A stretch of 27,077 nt of DNA from Bacteroidales bacterium (lineage in GTDB: Bacteria > Bacteroidota > Bacteroidia > Bacteroidales > Muribaculaceae): NCBI GenBank assembly GCA_004557385.1, contig SFEA01000033.1, positions 1 through 27,077 of the forward strand. The letters run 5' to 3'. Positions 8,079 through 15,964 of this stretch are shown one piece after another (positions within the stretch are counted from its first letter, which is position 1; each line of letters starts with the position of its first letter). The position numbers and the translations under genes were made by a program. The notes beneath the pieces were generated by a model, which did no database searches, was not told the origin of the DNA, and saw only the letters and a list, made by a program, of their open reading frames with translations.

Positions 8079-8144
8079 TTATATTCGACAATCACCCATG
8101 GTTCCGCTTCCAAAACCTACCACTTTCGAGAGATTCTCTTTCAT
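8079..8144 (-). CDS. Possible 21-codon leader ORF upstream of exbB
   Basis: ATG at 8144 to TAA at 8079; the peptide begins MKENLSKVV and ends GTMGDCRI. It lies inside the predicted long exbB leader (about 8277-7997). An in-frame stop occurs five codons before the ATG, so it is a self-contained frame. Support is only the position within a predicted transcript and a composition that looks coding (Gly/Ser/Val with one Cys, in an otherwise AT-rich region). I do not recognise the peptide and cannot say it is translated. Confidence 0.25.
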   Translation of the reverse strand: MKENLSKVVGFGSGTMGDCRI

Positions 8145-8283
8145 GATATAGCCAGGTCACGTATTATGGCAAAATTACTCTCAAGCAAATCGATTGGCAA
8201 TACTATGTTGCTAATCAGGCAGTTTGGCAAACAACACCTCGCTTGGCTTGATTTATCTTCCACTGCTGTTCGATATGCTACTG

Positions 8284-8315
8284 CAAATATATTATAAATA
8301 TTTCAATATAACAAA
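8284..8315 (-). promoter_or_regulatory. Consensus promoter upstream of exbB, with a long leader
   Basis: On the minus strand TTTG (8315-8312), 20-bp spacer, TATATTTG (8291-8284): a complete match to the Bacteroidetes housekeeping promoter. The expected start is near 8277, which gives exbB a leader of about 280 nt, or alternatively drives a separate small RNA or peptide. Confidence 0.55.
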
Positions 8316-8480
8316 GCGCTTTTGTTGTTTTTTTTTGCAATTATTTCCAATTTAACAACTCTTTTTGTCCATAATGCCCGATAGTCGCAAGGCTTATTGC
8401 CGGTATTGCGCTTGTAACGTCAGCCTCGTAACGAACAATTTCGCAACTCGCACCAGCAATCGCGCATTTATTTTATAATA

Positions 8481-8542
8481 ATGTGACAATTATTGATGAT
8501 TGCACACCCAAGTTTTAAATTTTTTTAATATCTTTGTCACAT
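8481..8542. repeat. Split 9-bp inverted repeat at the nqrA promoter
   Basis: ATGTGACAA (8481-8489) and TTGTCACAT (8534-8542), perfect inverted arms 44 nt apart. The right arm overlaps the -7 box of nqrA. The arms contain the TGTGA/TCACA core used by CRP/FNR-type regulators, but at far wider spacing than one dimer site. The left arm also sits within a local dyad AATAAT-N6-ATTATT (8477-8494). Confidence 0.45.
8529..8536 (+). promoter_or_regulatory. -7 box of the nqr operon promoter
   Basis: TATCTTTG matches TAnnTTTG, 36 nt before the nqrA ATG. No TTTG is found 18-21 bp upstream, which would suit an activator-dependent promoter. Confidence 0.45.
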
Positions 8543-8572
8543 CAATAAAAAAGTATAATCATTATTCAACAA

Positions 8573-9889
8573 ATGACTACGATAAAGTTAAAGAAAGGTT
8601 ACGACCTTAAACTGAAAGGGAACGTAGAAGACCTGACCATCGCCAAAGCACCGCAAGCGCAACTCTATGCCGTTGTGCCCGACGATTTTTCGGGTGTCGT
8701 TCCTCGACTTGAGAAGAAGGAAGGCGACATTGTAGCTGCAGGCGAAGCCCTCTATCACGACAAGTCGAACGAGTCTATCAAAGTCTGCTCGCCCGTGAGC
8801 GGCACTGTAAAGGAAGTGCGCCGTGGCGAACGCCGCAAAATCGAGGCTATCATCATCGAAGCCGATGGCAAACAGACAAGTGCAAAAATCCCCACCGACG
8901 ACATCAAGGCAGCGCTGCTGCAGTCAGGGCTCTGGGCAATGATGCGCCAACGCCCATACGACATCGTCCCCGACCCAGGCACCGAACCACGCGACATCTT
9001 CGTCACTTGCTTCGACTCGGCGCCCCTCGCCCCTTCGCTGTCGGTTTTCACCCAAGGCAAGCAGGAGTTTATTGCCAAGGGAATAGCAGCGCTTTCTAAG
9101 CTCACCGCTGGAAAGGTTTATCTGGGTTGTTCGCCCGACAATGTGATTGAGTCGGACAACACCGTGGTGTTCCACGGCCCTCATCCCGCCGGAAATGCAG
9201 GCATCCAAGCCGCCAACATCAAGCCAGTGAATAAAGGCGAAGTGATTTGGACTACCGATATCGTCACTGTCATCCGACTCGGACAACTGCTTGCCACCGG
9301 CACTGTTGACTACACCACCGTTGTTGCCGTCACGGGCGAAAACGTCTCGAAACCGCAGTTGGTGGAATGCACTATGGGTGCGCCCATCAGCAGCATCGTT
9401 GGCGGAAACATCGCCGACACTGCCAACACACGCATCATTTCGGGCAACGTGCTCACCGGCATCCCGGTTGACCTCGACAGCTATCTGCGGGCTCCTTACC
9501 GTCAAATCACCGCCATTCCAAACATCAGCTGTCCCGACGAGTTTATGGGCTGGGCATCTGTCAGCCCAAAGAAGTTCAGCATCTACCGCAGCTTCACCAG
9601 CTGGCTGCTGGGAGGCAGCAAGCCACAATCGTTCGACGCAAAAATCAACGGCGGCGAGCGTGCAATTGTGATGGCTGGCGAATACGACCGCATGATTCCG
9701 ATGGACATTTATGCTGAATTCCTGATAAAGGCAATCATCACTTTCGACATCGAAAAGATGGAGCAACTTGGCATTTATGAGGTGGCACCCGAAGATTTCG
9801 CACTCGCCGAATATGCCGACACCTCGAAGCTGGAGCTGCAACGCATTGTGCGCGACGGCCTCAATCGACTCCATGCCGAAATGTGCTGA
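8573..9889 (+). CDS. nqrA: Na+-translocating NADH:quinone reductase subunit A
   Basis: 438 residues, normal NqrA length. It begins with the family's KLKKGYDLKLKGN signature and has the barrel-sandwich region (about 45-105: FSGVVPRLEKKEGDIVAAGEAL, CSPVSGTVKEVRRGERRKIEAI). The middle holds the Rossmann-like/SLBB portion (GCSPDNVIESDNTVVFHGPHPAGNAGIQ, GKVIWTTDIV-like stretch). NqrA is the peripheral cytoplasmic subunit of the six-subunit Na+ pump and has no membrane helices, as here. First gene of nqrABCDEF; 63 nt separate it from nqrB. Confidence 0.96.
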   Translation: MTTIKLKKGYDLKLKGNVEDLTIAKAPQAQLYAVVPDDFSGVVPRLEKKEGDIVAAGEALYHDKSNESIKVCSPVSGTVKEVRRGERRKIEAIIIEADGKQTSAKIPTDDIKAALLQSGLWAMMRQRPYDIVPDPGTEPRDIFVTCFDSAPLAPSLSVFTQGKQEFIAKGIAALSKLTAGKVYLGCSPDNVIESDNTVVFHGPHPAGNAGIQAANIKPVNKGEVIWTTDIVTVIRLGQLLATGTVDYTTVVAVTGENVSKPQLVECTMGAPISSIVGGNIADTANTRIISGNVLTGIPVDLDSYLRAPYRQITAIPNISCPDEFMGWASVSPKKFSIYRSFTSWLLGGSKPQSFDAKINGGERAIVMAGEYDRMIPMDIYAEFLIKAIITFDIEKMEQLGIYEVAPEDFALAEYADTSKLELQRIVRDGLNRLHAEMC

Positions 9890-9952
9890 CCTCCGGTTGC
9901 ACACGAAGCATAACAATTCAAGAATATTAACTTCAAAAAAAATCGCAATAAA

Positions 9953-11158
9953 GTGAAAGCTTTAAAAAAATTCATGGACAACATCAAACCGAATTTCCAA
10001 CCTGGCGGAAAATTTGCCAAGTTGCAATCGGTTTACGATGGCTTTGAGTCGTTTTTGTTCACGCCAAACTCCACTTCAGGGAAAATCGGTGTGCAAATTC
10101 ACGACAGCATCGACCTGAAGCGCACAATGATAATTGTGGTGATAGCCCTCATGCCTGCCATGCTGTTTGGCATGTATAACGTAGGTTATCAGCACTATCT
10201 CGCCATCGGGCAAAACGAAACATTCCTCAACACATTCCTGTTTGGTCTGGCAGCAGTGTTGCCAAGCATCGTAGTGTCGTATGTGGTGGGTCTCGGCATC
10301 GAGTTTATCGGGGCACAGATTCGCGGCCACGAAATCAACGAAGGATTCCTTGTAACCGGATTGCTCATTCCACTCATCTGCCCCATCAACACCCCGCTGT
10401 GGATGATTGCCGTGGCAACCGCCTTTGCCGTGATATTTGCCAAGGAAGTGTTTGGCGGCACCGGCATGAACATATTCAACGTGGCACTCATCACCCGCGC
10501 AGTGCTCTTCTTCGGCTATCCGTCGAAGATGTCGGGCGACGCAGCGTTTGTTGCCACCGACCCGGTGTTCGGCTTGGGCAAAGGCACCCTCGTTGACAGC
10601 TACACCGGCGCCACCCCGCTCGGACAAGCTGCCACCAACATGGGCGACACCCTGCAGCTCACCAACATCGTTGGCGACCCAATTTCAACTTGGGACGCAT
10701 TCCTCGGACTCATTCCGGGCTCGGTTGGCGAGACTTCCACATTATTTATATTAGTGGGCGCAGCCATCCTGCTCATCACAGGCATCGCTTCGTGGCGAAT
10801 TATGCTCTCGGTGTTTGCCGGAGGTCTTGTAATGGCTACCATTGCCAACACCTTTGCCTCGACATTGTTCCCGGTATCGATGCTCGGCCCTGTTGACCAA
10901 CTCTGCTACGGCGGCTTTGCCTTTGCAGCAGTGTTCATGGCCACCGACCCAGTAACCGGTGCCCGCACCGACATAGGCAAATTCATCTACGGATTCCTTA
11001 TCGGCGTATTTGCAATACTCATCCGCATCTACAATGGCGGTTTCCCCGAGGGAGCAATGCTCGCCGTGCTGCTTATGAACGCATTTGCACCAACAATCGA
11101 CCACTGCGTAGTGAGTGCCAACATCAAACGACGTATCAACCGCGCTAAAGCAAAATAA
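9953..11158 (+). CDS. nqrB: Na+-translocating NADH:quinone reductase subunit B
   Basis: 401 residues starting from GTG at 9953; the resulting N-terminus MKALKKFMDNIKPNFQPGGKF agrees with NqrB proteins of other Bacteroidales, so the GTG is preferred to the ATG at residue 8. About ten membrane helices follow. The covalent FMN site is the last Thr of SYTGATPLG (Thr221), flavinylated in the family by ApbE through a phosphoester. NqrB is the main membrane subunit and part of the Na+ channel and quinone site. A strong Shine-Dalgarno for nqrC follows its stop codon. Confidence 0.96.
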   Translation: MKALKKFMDNIKPNFQPGGKFAKLQSVYDGFESFLFTPNSTSGKIGVQIHDSIDLKRTMIIVVIALMPAMLFGMYNVGYQHYLAIGQNETFLNTFLFGLAAVLPSIVVSYVVGLGIEFIGAQIRGHEINEGFLVTGLLIPLICPINTPLWMIAVATAFAVIFAKEVFGGTGMNIFNVALITRAVLFFGYPSKMSGDAAFVATDPVFGLGKGTLVDSYTGATPLGQAATNMGDTLQLTNIVGDPISTWDAFLGLIPGSVGETSTLFILVGAAILLITGIASWRIMLSVFAGGLVMATIANTFASTLFPVSMLGPVDQLCYGGFAFAAVFMATDPVTGARTDIGKFIYGFLIGVFAILIRIYNGGFPEGAMLAVLLMNAFAPTIDHCVVSANIKRRINRAKAK

Positions 11159-11173
11159 CGAGGAGGAACAGCT

Positions 11174-11902
11174 ATGAACAAGCAAAGTAACACCTACACC
11201 ATTCTTTACTCCGCCATAATGGTTATTGTGGTGGGAGCAGTTTTGGCTCTTGTCTACGGCGCGTTGAAGCCAAAACAAGAGGAAAACATCAAAATCGACA
11301 AGATGAAGCAAATGCTGTCGGCAGTGCGAATCGTCACCGAAAGCGACGACCAAGTTATCGACACATATAATAAATATATACCTGAAGCCTTCATCATCAA
11401 CGTGGCAGGCGAAACCGTCAGCAACGACAAGGATGCCGCTTTCGCCATCGATATGGCAAAAGAAATGAAAAAGCCCAGCAGCGAACGCATGTTGCCGGTT
11501 TATAAGTTCGTTGGCGACGACGCACAAGTTCGCTACATCGTGCCGCTTTCGGGCGCCGGTCTGTGGGGCGCAATTTGGGGATATGTGTCAATCGACGCAA
11601 ACGGCAGTACTCTCTACGGAGCCTATTTCTCGCACGCAAGCGAGACACCCGGTTTGGGTGCCGAAATCGAAAAGCCCGCTTTCCAAGAGCAATTCCAGGA
11701 CAAGAACCTGTTTAAGGACGGCGAATTCAAGCCTGTAGAAGTGATGAAAGCCGGACAAAAGCCCACCAACGGCGCCGATTATGTCGACGCAATATCGGGC
11801 GGCACAATCACCAGCAAAGGTGTGCAATCGATGCTTAACGATTGCCTCACCGACTACACCGCGTTCTTAAAAAATTTGTCGAACGATAATTCTAAGGAGT
11901 GA
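11174..11902 (+). CDS. nqrC: Na+-translocating NADH:quinone reductase subunit C
   Basis: 242 residues. One N-terminal helix (about 9-30, YTILYSAIMVIVVGAVLALVYG) and a periplasmic FMN-binding domain (about 125-235) with GAGLWGAIWGYVSID and HASETPGLGAEI. The FMN attachment motif is DAISGGTITS with Thr211; the third position of the usual SGAT is Gly here. The start at 11174 is fixed by a textbook AGGAGG (11161-11166) 7 nt before the ATG, rare in Bacteroidetes. Its TGA stop (11900-11902) lies 8 nt before the preferred nqrD ATG, with the nqrD ribosome-binding site inside the nqrC end. Confidence 0.95.
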   Translation: MNKQSNTYTILYSAIMVIVVGAVLALVYGALKPKQEENIKIDKMKQMLSAVRIVTESDDQVIDTYNKYIPEAFIINVAGETVSNDKDAAFAIDMAKEMKKPSSERMLPVYKFVGDDAQVRYIVPLSGAGLWGAIWGYVSIDANGSTLYGAYFSHASETPGLGAEIEKPAFQEQFQDKNLFKDGEFKPVEVMKAGQKPTNGADYVDAISGGTITSKGVQSMLNDCLTDYTAFLKNLSNDNSKE

Positions 11903-11910
11903 TTAACGAT

Positions 11911-12531
11911 ATGGCAACAAAAATAAAAGAAGTATTCTTCAACCCGTTCTCAAAGAACAATCCTGTGATTGTGCAAGTGCTTGGCATCTGCTCGGTGCTC
12001 GCCGTCACAGCAAAACTCGAACCGGCGTTGGTTATGGGCATATCAGTTACAGCAGTTTTGGCATTCTCAAATGTCATCATCTCGCTCATACGCAACACCA
12101 TCCCAACCAACATCCGAATCATTGTGCAACTTGTAGTGGTAGCGGCACTCGTGATTATTGTCGACCAAGTGCTTAAAGCCTACAACTATCAGGTGAGCAA
12201 GCAACTCTCGGTATTCATCAGCCTCATCATCACCAACTGCATTCTCATGGGCCGCCTCGAAGCGTTTGCTCTCGGCAACAAGCCTTGGCCATCGTTTGTC
12301 GACGGTGTTGGCAACGGCATCGGCTACGCCATCATCCTCGTTATCGTGGGCTTCTTCCGCGAGCTGCTCGGCTCGGGAACTCTGTTTGGCGTGCAAGTGG
12401 TGCCTCAAGCACTCTACGACCTCGGCTACATGGACAACGGATTGATGATTCTGCCTCCTATGGCTCTCATCACTGTGGCTTGCATCATCTGGGTTCAACG
12501 CTCACACGACAAAGACCTACAAGAAAAGTAA
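11911..12531 (+). CDS. nqrD: Na+-translocating NADH:quinone reductase subunit D
   Basis: 206 residues from the ATG at 11911. A GTG at 11899 is in frame but would overlap the AAGGAG at 11894-11899, which instead fits the ATG (11-nt spacing), and the family starts near here. Six membrane helices. Cys27 (LGICSVLAV) and Cys110 (ITNCILMGR) correspond to the cysteines that, with those of NqrE, hold the iron or 2Fe-2S centre in the middle of the membrane. Homologous to NqrE and to RnfA/E. Confidence 0.95.
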   Translation: MATKIKEVFFNPFSKNNPVIVQVLGICSVLAVTAKLEPALVMGISVTAVLAFSNVIISLIRNTIPTNIRIIVQLVVVAALVIIVDQVLKAYNYQVSKQLSVFISLIITNCILMGRLEAFALGNKPWPSFVDGVGNGIGYAIILVIVGFFRELLGSGTLFGVQVVPQALYDLGYMDNGLMILPPMALITVACIIWVQRSHDKDLQEK

Positions 12532-12554
12532 CGTAAATATTTAAACCTCGACAA

Positions 12555-13169
12555 ATGGAAAATCTGAATTTATTTATTCGTTCGATTTTTATCGACAATA
12601 TGATATTCGCCTACTTTCTGGGTATGTGCTCATTTTTGGCAGTATCCAAGAATGTTAAAACGGCGTTCGGACTGGGTATTGCAGTTACTTTCATGCTCGT
12701 AGTCACCCTGCCTATCAACTATTTGCTCAACACCTATGTGCTTCAACCCGGCGCGTTGAGCTGGCTCGGCGAAGACTATGCAAGCGTCGACCTCAGCTTC
12801 CTGGGCTTGATTATGTTCATAGCCGTTATTGCCTCGATGACTCAACTGGTGGAAATGGCAGTTGAAAAGTTCTCGCCGTCGCTCTATGCTTCGCTCGGAA
12901 TCTTCCTGCCGCTCATTGCAGTGAATTGCGCCATCCTTGGTTGCTCGCTCTTTATGCAGCAACGCGACCTTGGCTCGGCAGTCACCTCGATGGTCTACGG
13001 AGCAGGCTCGGGCATTGGCTGGCTGCTCGCCATTGTGGGCATCGCTGCCATACGCGAAAAAATACAATATTCAAATGTTCCTGCCGCCCTCAAAGGCATT
13101 GGCATTACATTCATCATCACAGGTCTTATGGGTATCGCATTCATGAGTTTCCTCGGTATTAAAATCTAA
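12555..13169 (+). CDS. nqrE: Na+-translocating NADH:quinone reductase subunit E
   Basis: 204 residues, six membrane helices. Cys25 (YFLGMCSFLAVS) and Cys125 (AVNCAILG) are the expected partners of the NqrD cysteines at the intramembrane metal centre. The gene starts 23 nt after nqrD and ends 7 nt before nqrF. No Shine-Dalgarno is seen, unlike nqrC and nqrD. Confidence 0.96.
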   Translation: MENLNLFIRSIFIDNMIFAYFLGMCSFLAVSKNVKTAFGLGIAVTFMLVVTLPINYLLNTYVLQPGALSWLGEDYASVDLSFLGLIMFIAVIASMTQLVEMAVEKFSPSLYASLGIFLPLIAVNCAILGCSLFMQQRDLGSAVTSMVYGAGSGIGWLLAIVGIAAIREKIQYSNVPAALKGIGITFIITGLMGIAFMSFLGIKI

Positions 13170-13176
13170 ACGCGCT

Positions 13177-14460
13177 ATGACTCTATTAGAAATAAACAAC
13201 CTAACCGTAGCACTGAGTGCAATCATCTTCTTGATTGTCACACTCATCCTCGTGATTGTTCTGCTCGTTGCCAAGCACTACCTTGTGGCTTCAGGCAAGG
13301 TGAAACTCACCATCAACGACAAAAAAGAAATCGATGCCGAGTCGGGCAACACCCTGCTTTCAACACTTCAAGCCAATGGCGTTTTCCTGTCGTCGGCTTG
13401 CGGTGGCAAAGGCAGCTGCGGACAATGCAAATGCCGTGTGCTTGAAGGAGGCGGCAACATACTCCCTACTGAAACCGTTCACTTCAGCCGCAAAGAGCAA
13501 GCCGACCACTGGCGTCTGGGCTGCCAAGTGAAGGTGAAGGACAACCTGAAGATTCAAGTTCCCGATTCGGTTCTCGAAGTGAAGGAATATGAATGTACAG
13601 TGATTTCGAACAACAACGTGGCATCGTTCATCAAGGAATTCATTGTTGCTCTGCCCGAAGGCGAACACATGAACTTCATTCCGGGCAGCTACGCTCAAAT
13701 TAAGATTCCTACATACGACATTGACTACGACAAGGACATCGACAAAGCTTCGATTGGCGAATATCTGCCTGCTTGGGAAAAATTCGGTCTGTTCACACTC
13801 AAGTGCCGCAACACCGAGCCCACCGTGCGTGCCTATTCGATGGCTAACTATCCAGCCGAAGGCGACCGCTTTATGCTCACCGTGCGCATAGCCACACCGC
13901 CTTTCAAACCGAAGCCACAGGTTGGATTCCAAGACGTGATGCCGGGTATCGCTTCGTCGTACATCTTCACCCTCAAGCCTGGCGACAAGGTGCTCATGAG
14001 CGGCCCTTATGGCGACTTCCACCCTATCTTCGACTCGAAGCGTGAGATGATTTGGGTTGGCGGTGGTGCCGGTATGGCTCCGTTGCGCGCTCAAATCATG
14101 CACATGACCAAGACCCTCCACACTCGCGACCGCGTGATGCACTACTTCTATGGCGCCCGCGCCCTCAACGAGGTGTTCTATCTCAACGACTTCCTTGAAA
14201 TTGAAAAGGAATTCCCCAACTTCAAGTTCCATTTGGCACTCGACCGCCCCGACCCGGCTGCCGATGCTGCCGGCGTGGCTTACACTCCGGGATTTGTGCA
14301 CCAAGTGATGTACAACACCTATCTGAAGGACCACGATGCGCCTGAAGACATTGAATACTACATGTGCGGTCCAGGCCCGATGAGCAATGCCGTAAATCAG
14401 ATGCTCGACAGCCTCGGCGTTGACCCGTCAAGCATCCACTACGACAACTTCGGCGGATAA
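13177..14460 (+). CDS. nqrF: Na+-translocating NADH:quinone reductase subunit F
   Basis: 427 residues. N-terminal membrane helix (about 9-37), then a plant-type 2Fe-2S ferredoxin domain with Cys75, Cys81, Cys84 and Cys116 (ACGGKGSCGQCKC and LGCQVKV), then a ferredoxin-NADP reductase-like module: FAD motif RAYSMANYP, NADH motif WVGGGAGMAPLRAQI and the C-terminal YYMCGPGPM. This subunit takes hydride from NADH and passes electrons through FAD and 2Fe-2S into NqrD/E. Last gene of the operon; a strong terminator begins 28 nt after the stop. Confidence 0.97.
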   Translation: MTLLEINNLTVALSAIIFLIVTLILVIVLLVAKHYLVASGKVKLTINDKKEIDAESGNTLLSTLQANGVFLSSACGGKGSCGQCKCRVLEGGGNILPTETVHFSRKEQADHWRLGCQVKVKDNLKIQVPDSVLEVKEYECTVISNNNVASFIKEFIVALPEGEHMNFIPGSYAQIKIPTYDIDYDKDIDKASIGEYLPAWEKFGLFTLKCRNTEPTVRAYSMANYPAEGDRFMLTVRIATPPFKPKPQVGFQDVMPGIASSYIFTLKPGDKVLMSGPYGDFHPIFDSKREMIWVGGGAGMAPLRAQIMHMTKTLHTRDRVMHYFYGARALNEVFYLNDFLEIEKEFPNFKFHLALDRPDPAADAAGVAYTPGFVHQVMYNTYLKDHDAPEDIEYYMCGPGPMSNAVNQMLDSLGVDPSSIHYDNFGG

Positions 14461-14488
14461 CACCACGCACTAAAGCAAGCCATCATAC

Positions 14489-14533
14489 AGATTGCCGATT
14501 ATGGTTCAAGTCCAAAATCGGCAATCTTTTTTT
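14489..14533 (+). terminator. Rho-independent terminator of the nqr operon
   Basis: Perfect 12-bp stem AGATTGCCGATT (14489-14500) / AATCGGCAATCT (14516-14527), 15-nt loop, then a run of seven T. Confidence 0.85.
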
Positions 14534-14559
14534 CGAAAAGCAATAAGACGCTAAAAAAT

Positions 14560-14590
14560 TTTGATAACCCAGGAAAAATCGCTTATTTTG
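14560..14590 (+). promoter_or_regulatory. Promoter candidate for the cytidylate-kinase-like gene
   Basis: TTTG (14560-14563), 19-bp spacer, TTATTTTG (14583-14590); the -7 box departs from TAnnTTTG at one base. It lies between the nqr terminator and the next ATG, with a predicted leader of about 18 nt. Confidence 0.4.
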
Positions 14591-14614
14591 TTATGAAACA
14601 AAACAAGAAGATTT

Positions 14615-15256
14615 ATGAAGCACAGTCGTGAAAACTTTGTGATAGCCATTGGCCGACAATTCGGGAGCGGCGGACGTGAAATCGGACGCCTTGTGGCTCA
14701 ACGCCTTAACATTGCCTACTACGACAAGGAACTGCTCACCGAAGCAGCCAAATCAAGCGGCATGAATTGCGACTTCTTTGAGGCTGCCGACGAGCGTTCG
14801 CCCAAATTCTTCGCGTCGCTGATGGCGTTCAGCACCGGCTACCATTGCGGTTCGTTTCTGGTGGGAAGCACACCCATATCAAACGACAACATCTACCATC
14901 AACAAAGCGAGGTGATTCAAGCCTTGGCTGAGCGCAGCAGCTGCGTGATTATGGGTCGCACTGCCGACTACATCTTGCGCAACAGCCCTAACACCATAAG
15001 CATTTTCATACACGCAAGCATTGAGCAACGCATCGCCCGAATCATGACGCGAAACGACTGCAAGACCGCCGCCGAAGCTCGCTCGCTCGCCGAAAAGAAA
15101 AATAAGATGCGTGCCGAATACTATAATTTCTACACCGAAAAGCGTTGGGGCGAGGCTGAATCCTACGACCTGTCGATTGACTCATCGAAGCTCACCACCG
15201 AAGCCACAGCCAACATAATTGTGCAATATGTGAAAACGCGCCTGGGTTTGGAATAA
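14615..15256 (+). CDS. Cytidylate-kinase-like family protein
   Basis: 213 residues. The N-terminus carries a P-loop-like motif AIGRQFGSGGREIGRLVA (residues 11-28), followed by YYDKELLTEAA, VIMGRTADYIL and the Arg-containing lid region IEQRIARIMTRNDC and KKNKMRAEYYNFYTEKRWG, as in the cytidylate-kinase-like family common in gut anaerobes. The canonical P-loop Lys of Cmk (GxGKG) is replaced here (GSGGRE), which is usual for this family and separates it from true Cmk. The substrate is not known to me; it should be a cytoplasmic nucleotide or small-molecule kinase. Monocistronic, between the nqr terminator and a convergent gene. Confidence 0.8.
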   Translation: MKHSRENFVIAIGRQFGSGGREIGRLVAQRLNIAYYDKELLTEAAKSSGMNCDFFEAADERSPKFFASLMAFSTGYHCGSFLVGSTPISNDNIYHQQSEVIQALAERSSCVIMGRTADYILRNSPNTISIFIHASIEQRIARIMTRNDCKTAAEARSLAEKKNKMRAEYYNFYTEKRWGEAESYDLSIDSSKLTTEATANIIVQYVKTRLGLE

Positions 15257-15298
15257 CAAAAGTCGGGCAGCCAGTATTTATGTAAATAAAAGTTTCAC

Positions 15299-15964
15299 CT
15301 AAAAATTATAGGAAAGCGACACAAATGCGCCTTGCTGCAAATCATGCTTTGGCAAGGTATTGCCAAAACGCTCGCCATTGAAGGTCATACTCCGATACTC
15401 CGAATATACATCGAGCGCCGAAACGTAATAGCCAAACGAAATGTCAACATTGTCGGCTTGCATGGTCACACCCAAACGACAATCCGGCATAACCCACTTT
15501 CCACACGACGAGGTCACCTCACGCTCTGCCATAATGACGCCCTGGGCATCGTAGGTATAGACATTAGCACGCCCGTATGGCACCTGCAAAATCACGCCCG
15601 GCTCGGCATAAAGCTTCCACTCAATGCCACCCGTGCACAACAGCATAGGGCTGAACATACTAACCGATGGGCGCAGAAACACATTGCCCGGATTATTTGT
15701 CTTGTAGCGCATATCCCATCCGTTGCCGTGGGCACCCTCATTCGAAATCAAATTGCCCCACACTCCCATCGAGCCGCCTACACCAACATACTGATTTAAC
15801 TTGTAGTGATAAGCTACGTCAACGAGCCACGCACGCGAAACAGCCATGCCGCCAAGTTCCACCTGATGACGATACAGGCTGCCGTCATCGGCGCGCTGGG
15901 CACTTGCCACGGCACACAACATAGCCACGGCGCAAGCCAACATAACACATGTAAATCGCTTCAT
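15299..15964 (-). CDS. Small outer-membrane beta-barrel protein, function unknown
   Basis: 221 residues from the ATG at 15964. A longer frame reaches back to 16021 but that would put 19 charged residues before an evident signal peptide (MKRFTCVMLACAVAMLCAVASAQ), so 15964 is chosen; this also gives a TGATG overlap with the upstream phosphatase gene, indicating translational coupling. After the signal, alternating hydrophobic strands (VELGGMAVSRAWLVDVAYHY, YVGVGGSMGVWGNL, WKLYAEPGVILQV, VDISFGYYVSAL) and a C-terminal Phe (FVSLSYNF) point to an eight- or ten-stranded outer-membrane barrel. I do not recognise the family. Its coupling to a CpsB-like phosphatase hints at a role in surface polysaccharide or envelope, which is inference only. 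Confidence 0.75.
   Translation of the reverse strand: MKRFTCVMLACAVAMLCAVASAQRADDGSLYRHQVELGGMAVSRAWLVDVAYHYKLNQYVGVGGSMGVWGNLISNEGAHGNGWDMRYKTNNPGNVFLRPSVSMFSPMLLCTGGIEWKLYAEPGVILQVPYGRANVYTYDAQGVIMAEREVTSSCGKWVMPDCRLGVTMQADNVDISFGYYVSALDVYSEYRSMTFNGERFGNTLPKHDLQQGAFVSLSYNF

Larger units (their letters stand above)
7997..8572. other. 576-nt divergent control region between exbB and nqrA
   Basis: No gene of ordinary size. It contains two minus-strand promoter candidates for exbB (8284-8315 strong, 8055-8062 weak), a 21-codon minus-strand ORF (8079-8144), a plus-strand -7 box for nqrA (8529-8536) and a 9-bp inverted repeat around it. Between about 8320 and 8470 I see nothing recognisable. Confidence 0.6.

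Noticed and set aside
8320..8470. Possible tRNA or structured RNA in the middle of the exbB-nqrA gap
   Set aside because: No cloverleaf, no T-loop or anticodon pattern and no strong stem could be found.
8924..9916. 330-codon open frame on the minus strand
   Set aside because: Antisense to nqrA; His/Asp/Gly-rich shadow.
14593..14631. 12-residue frame overlapping the start of the cytidylate-kinase-like gene
   Set aside because: The predicted transcript start lies after its ATG and the peptide is chance-like.
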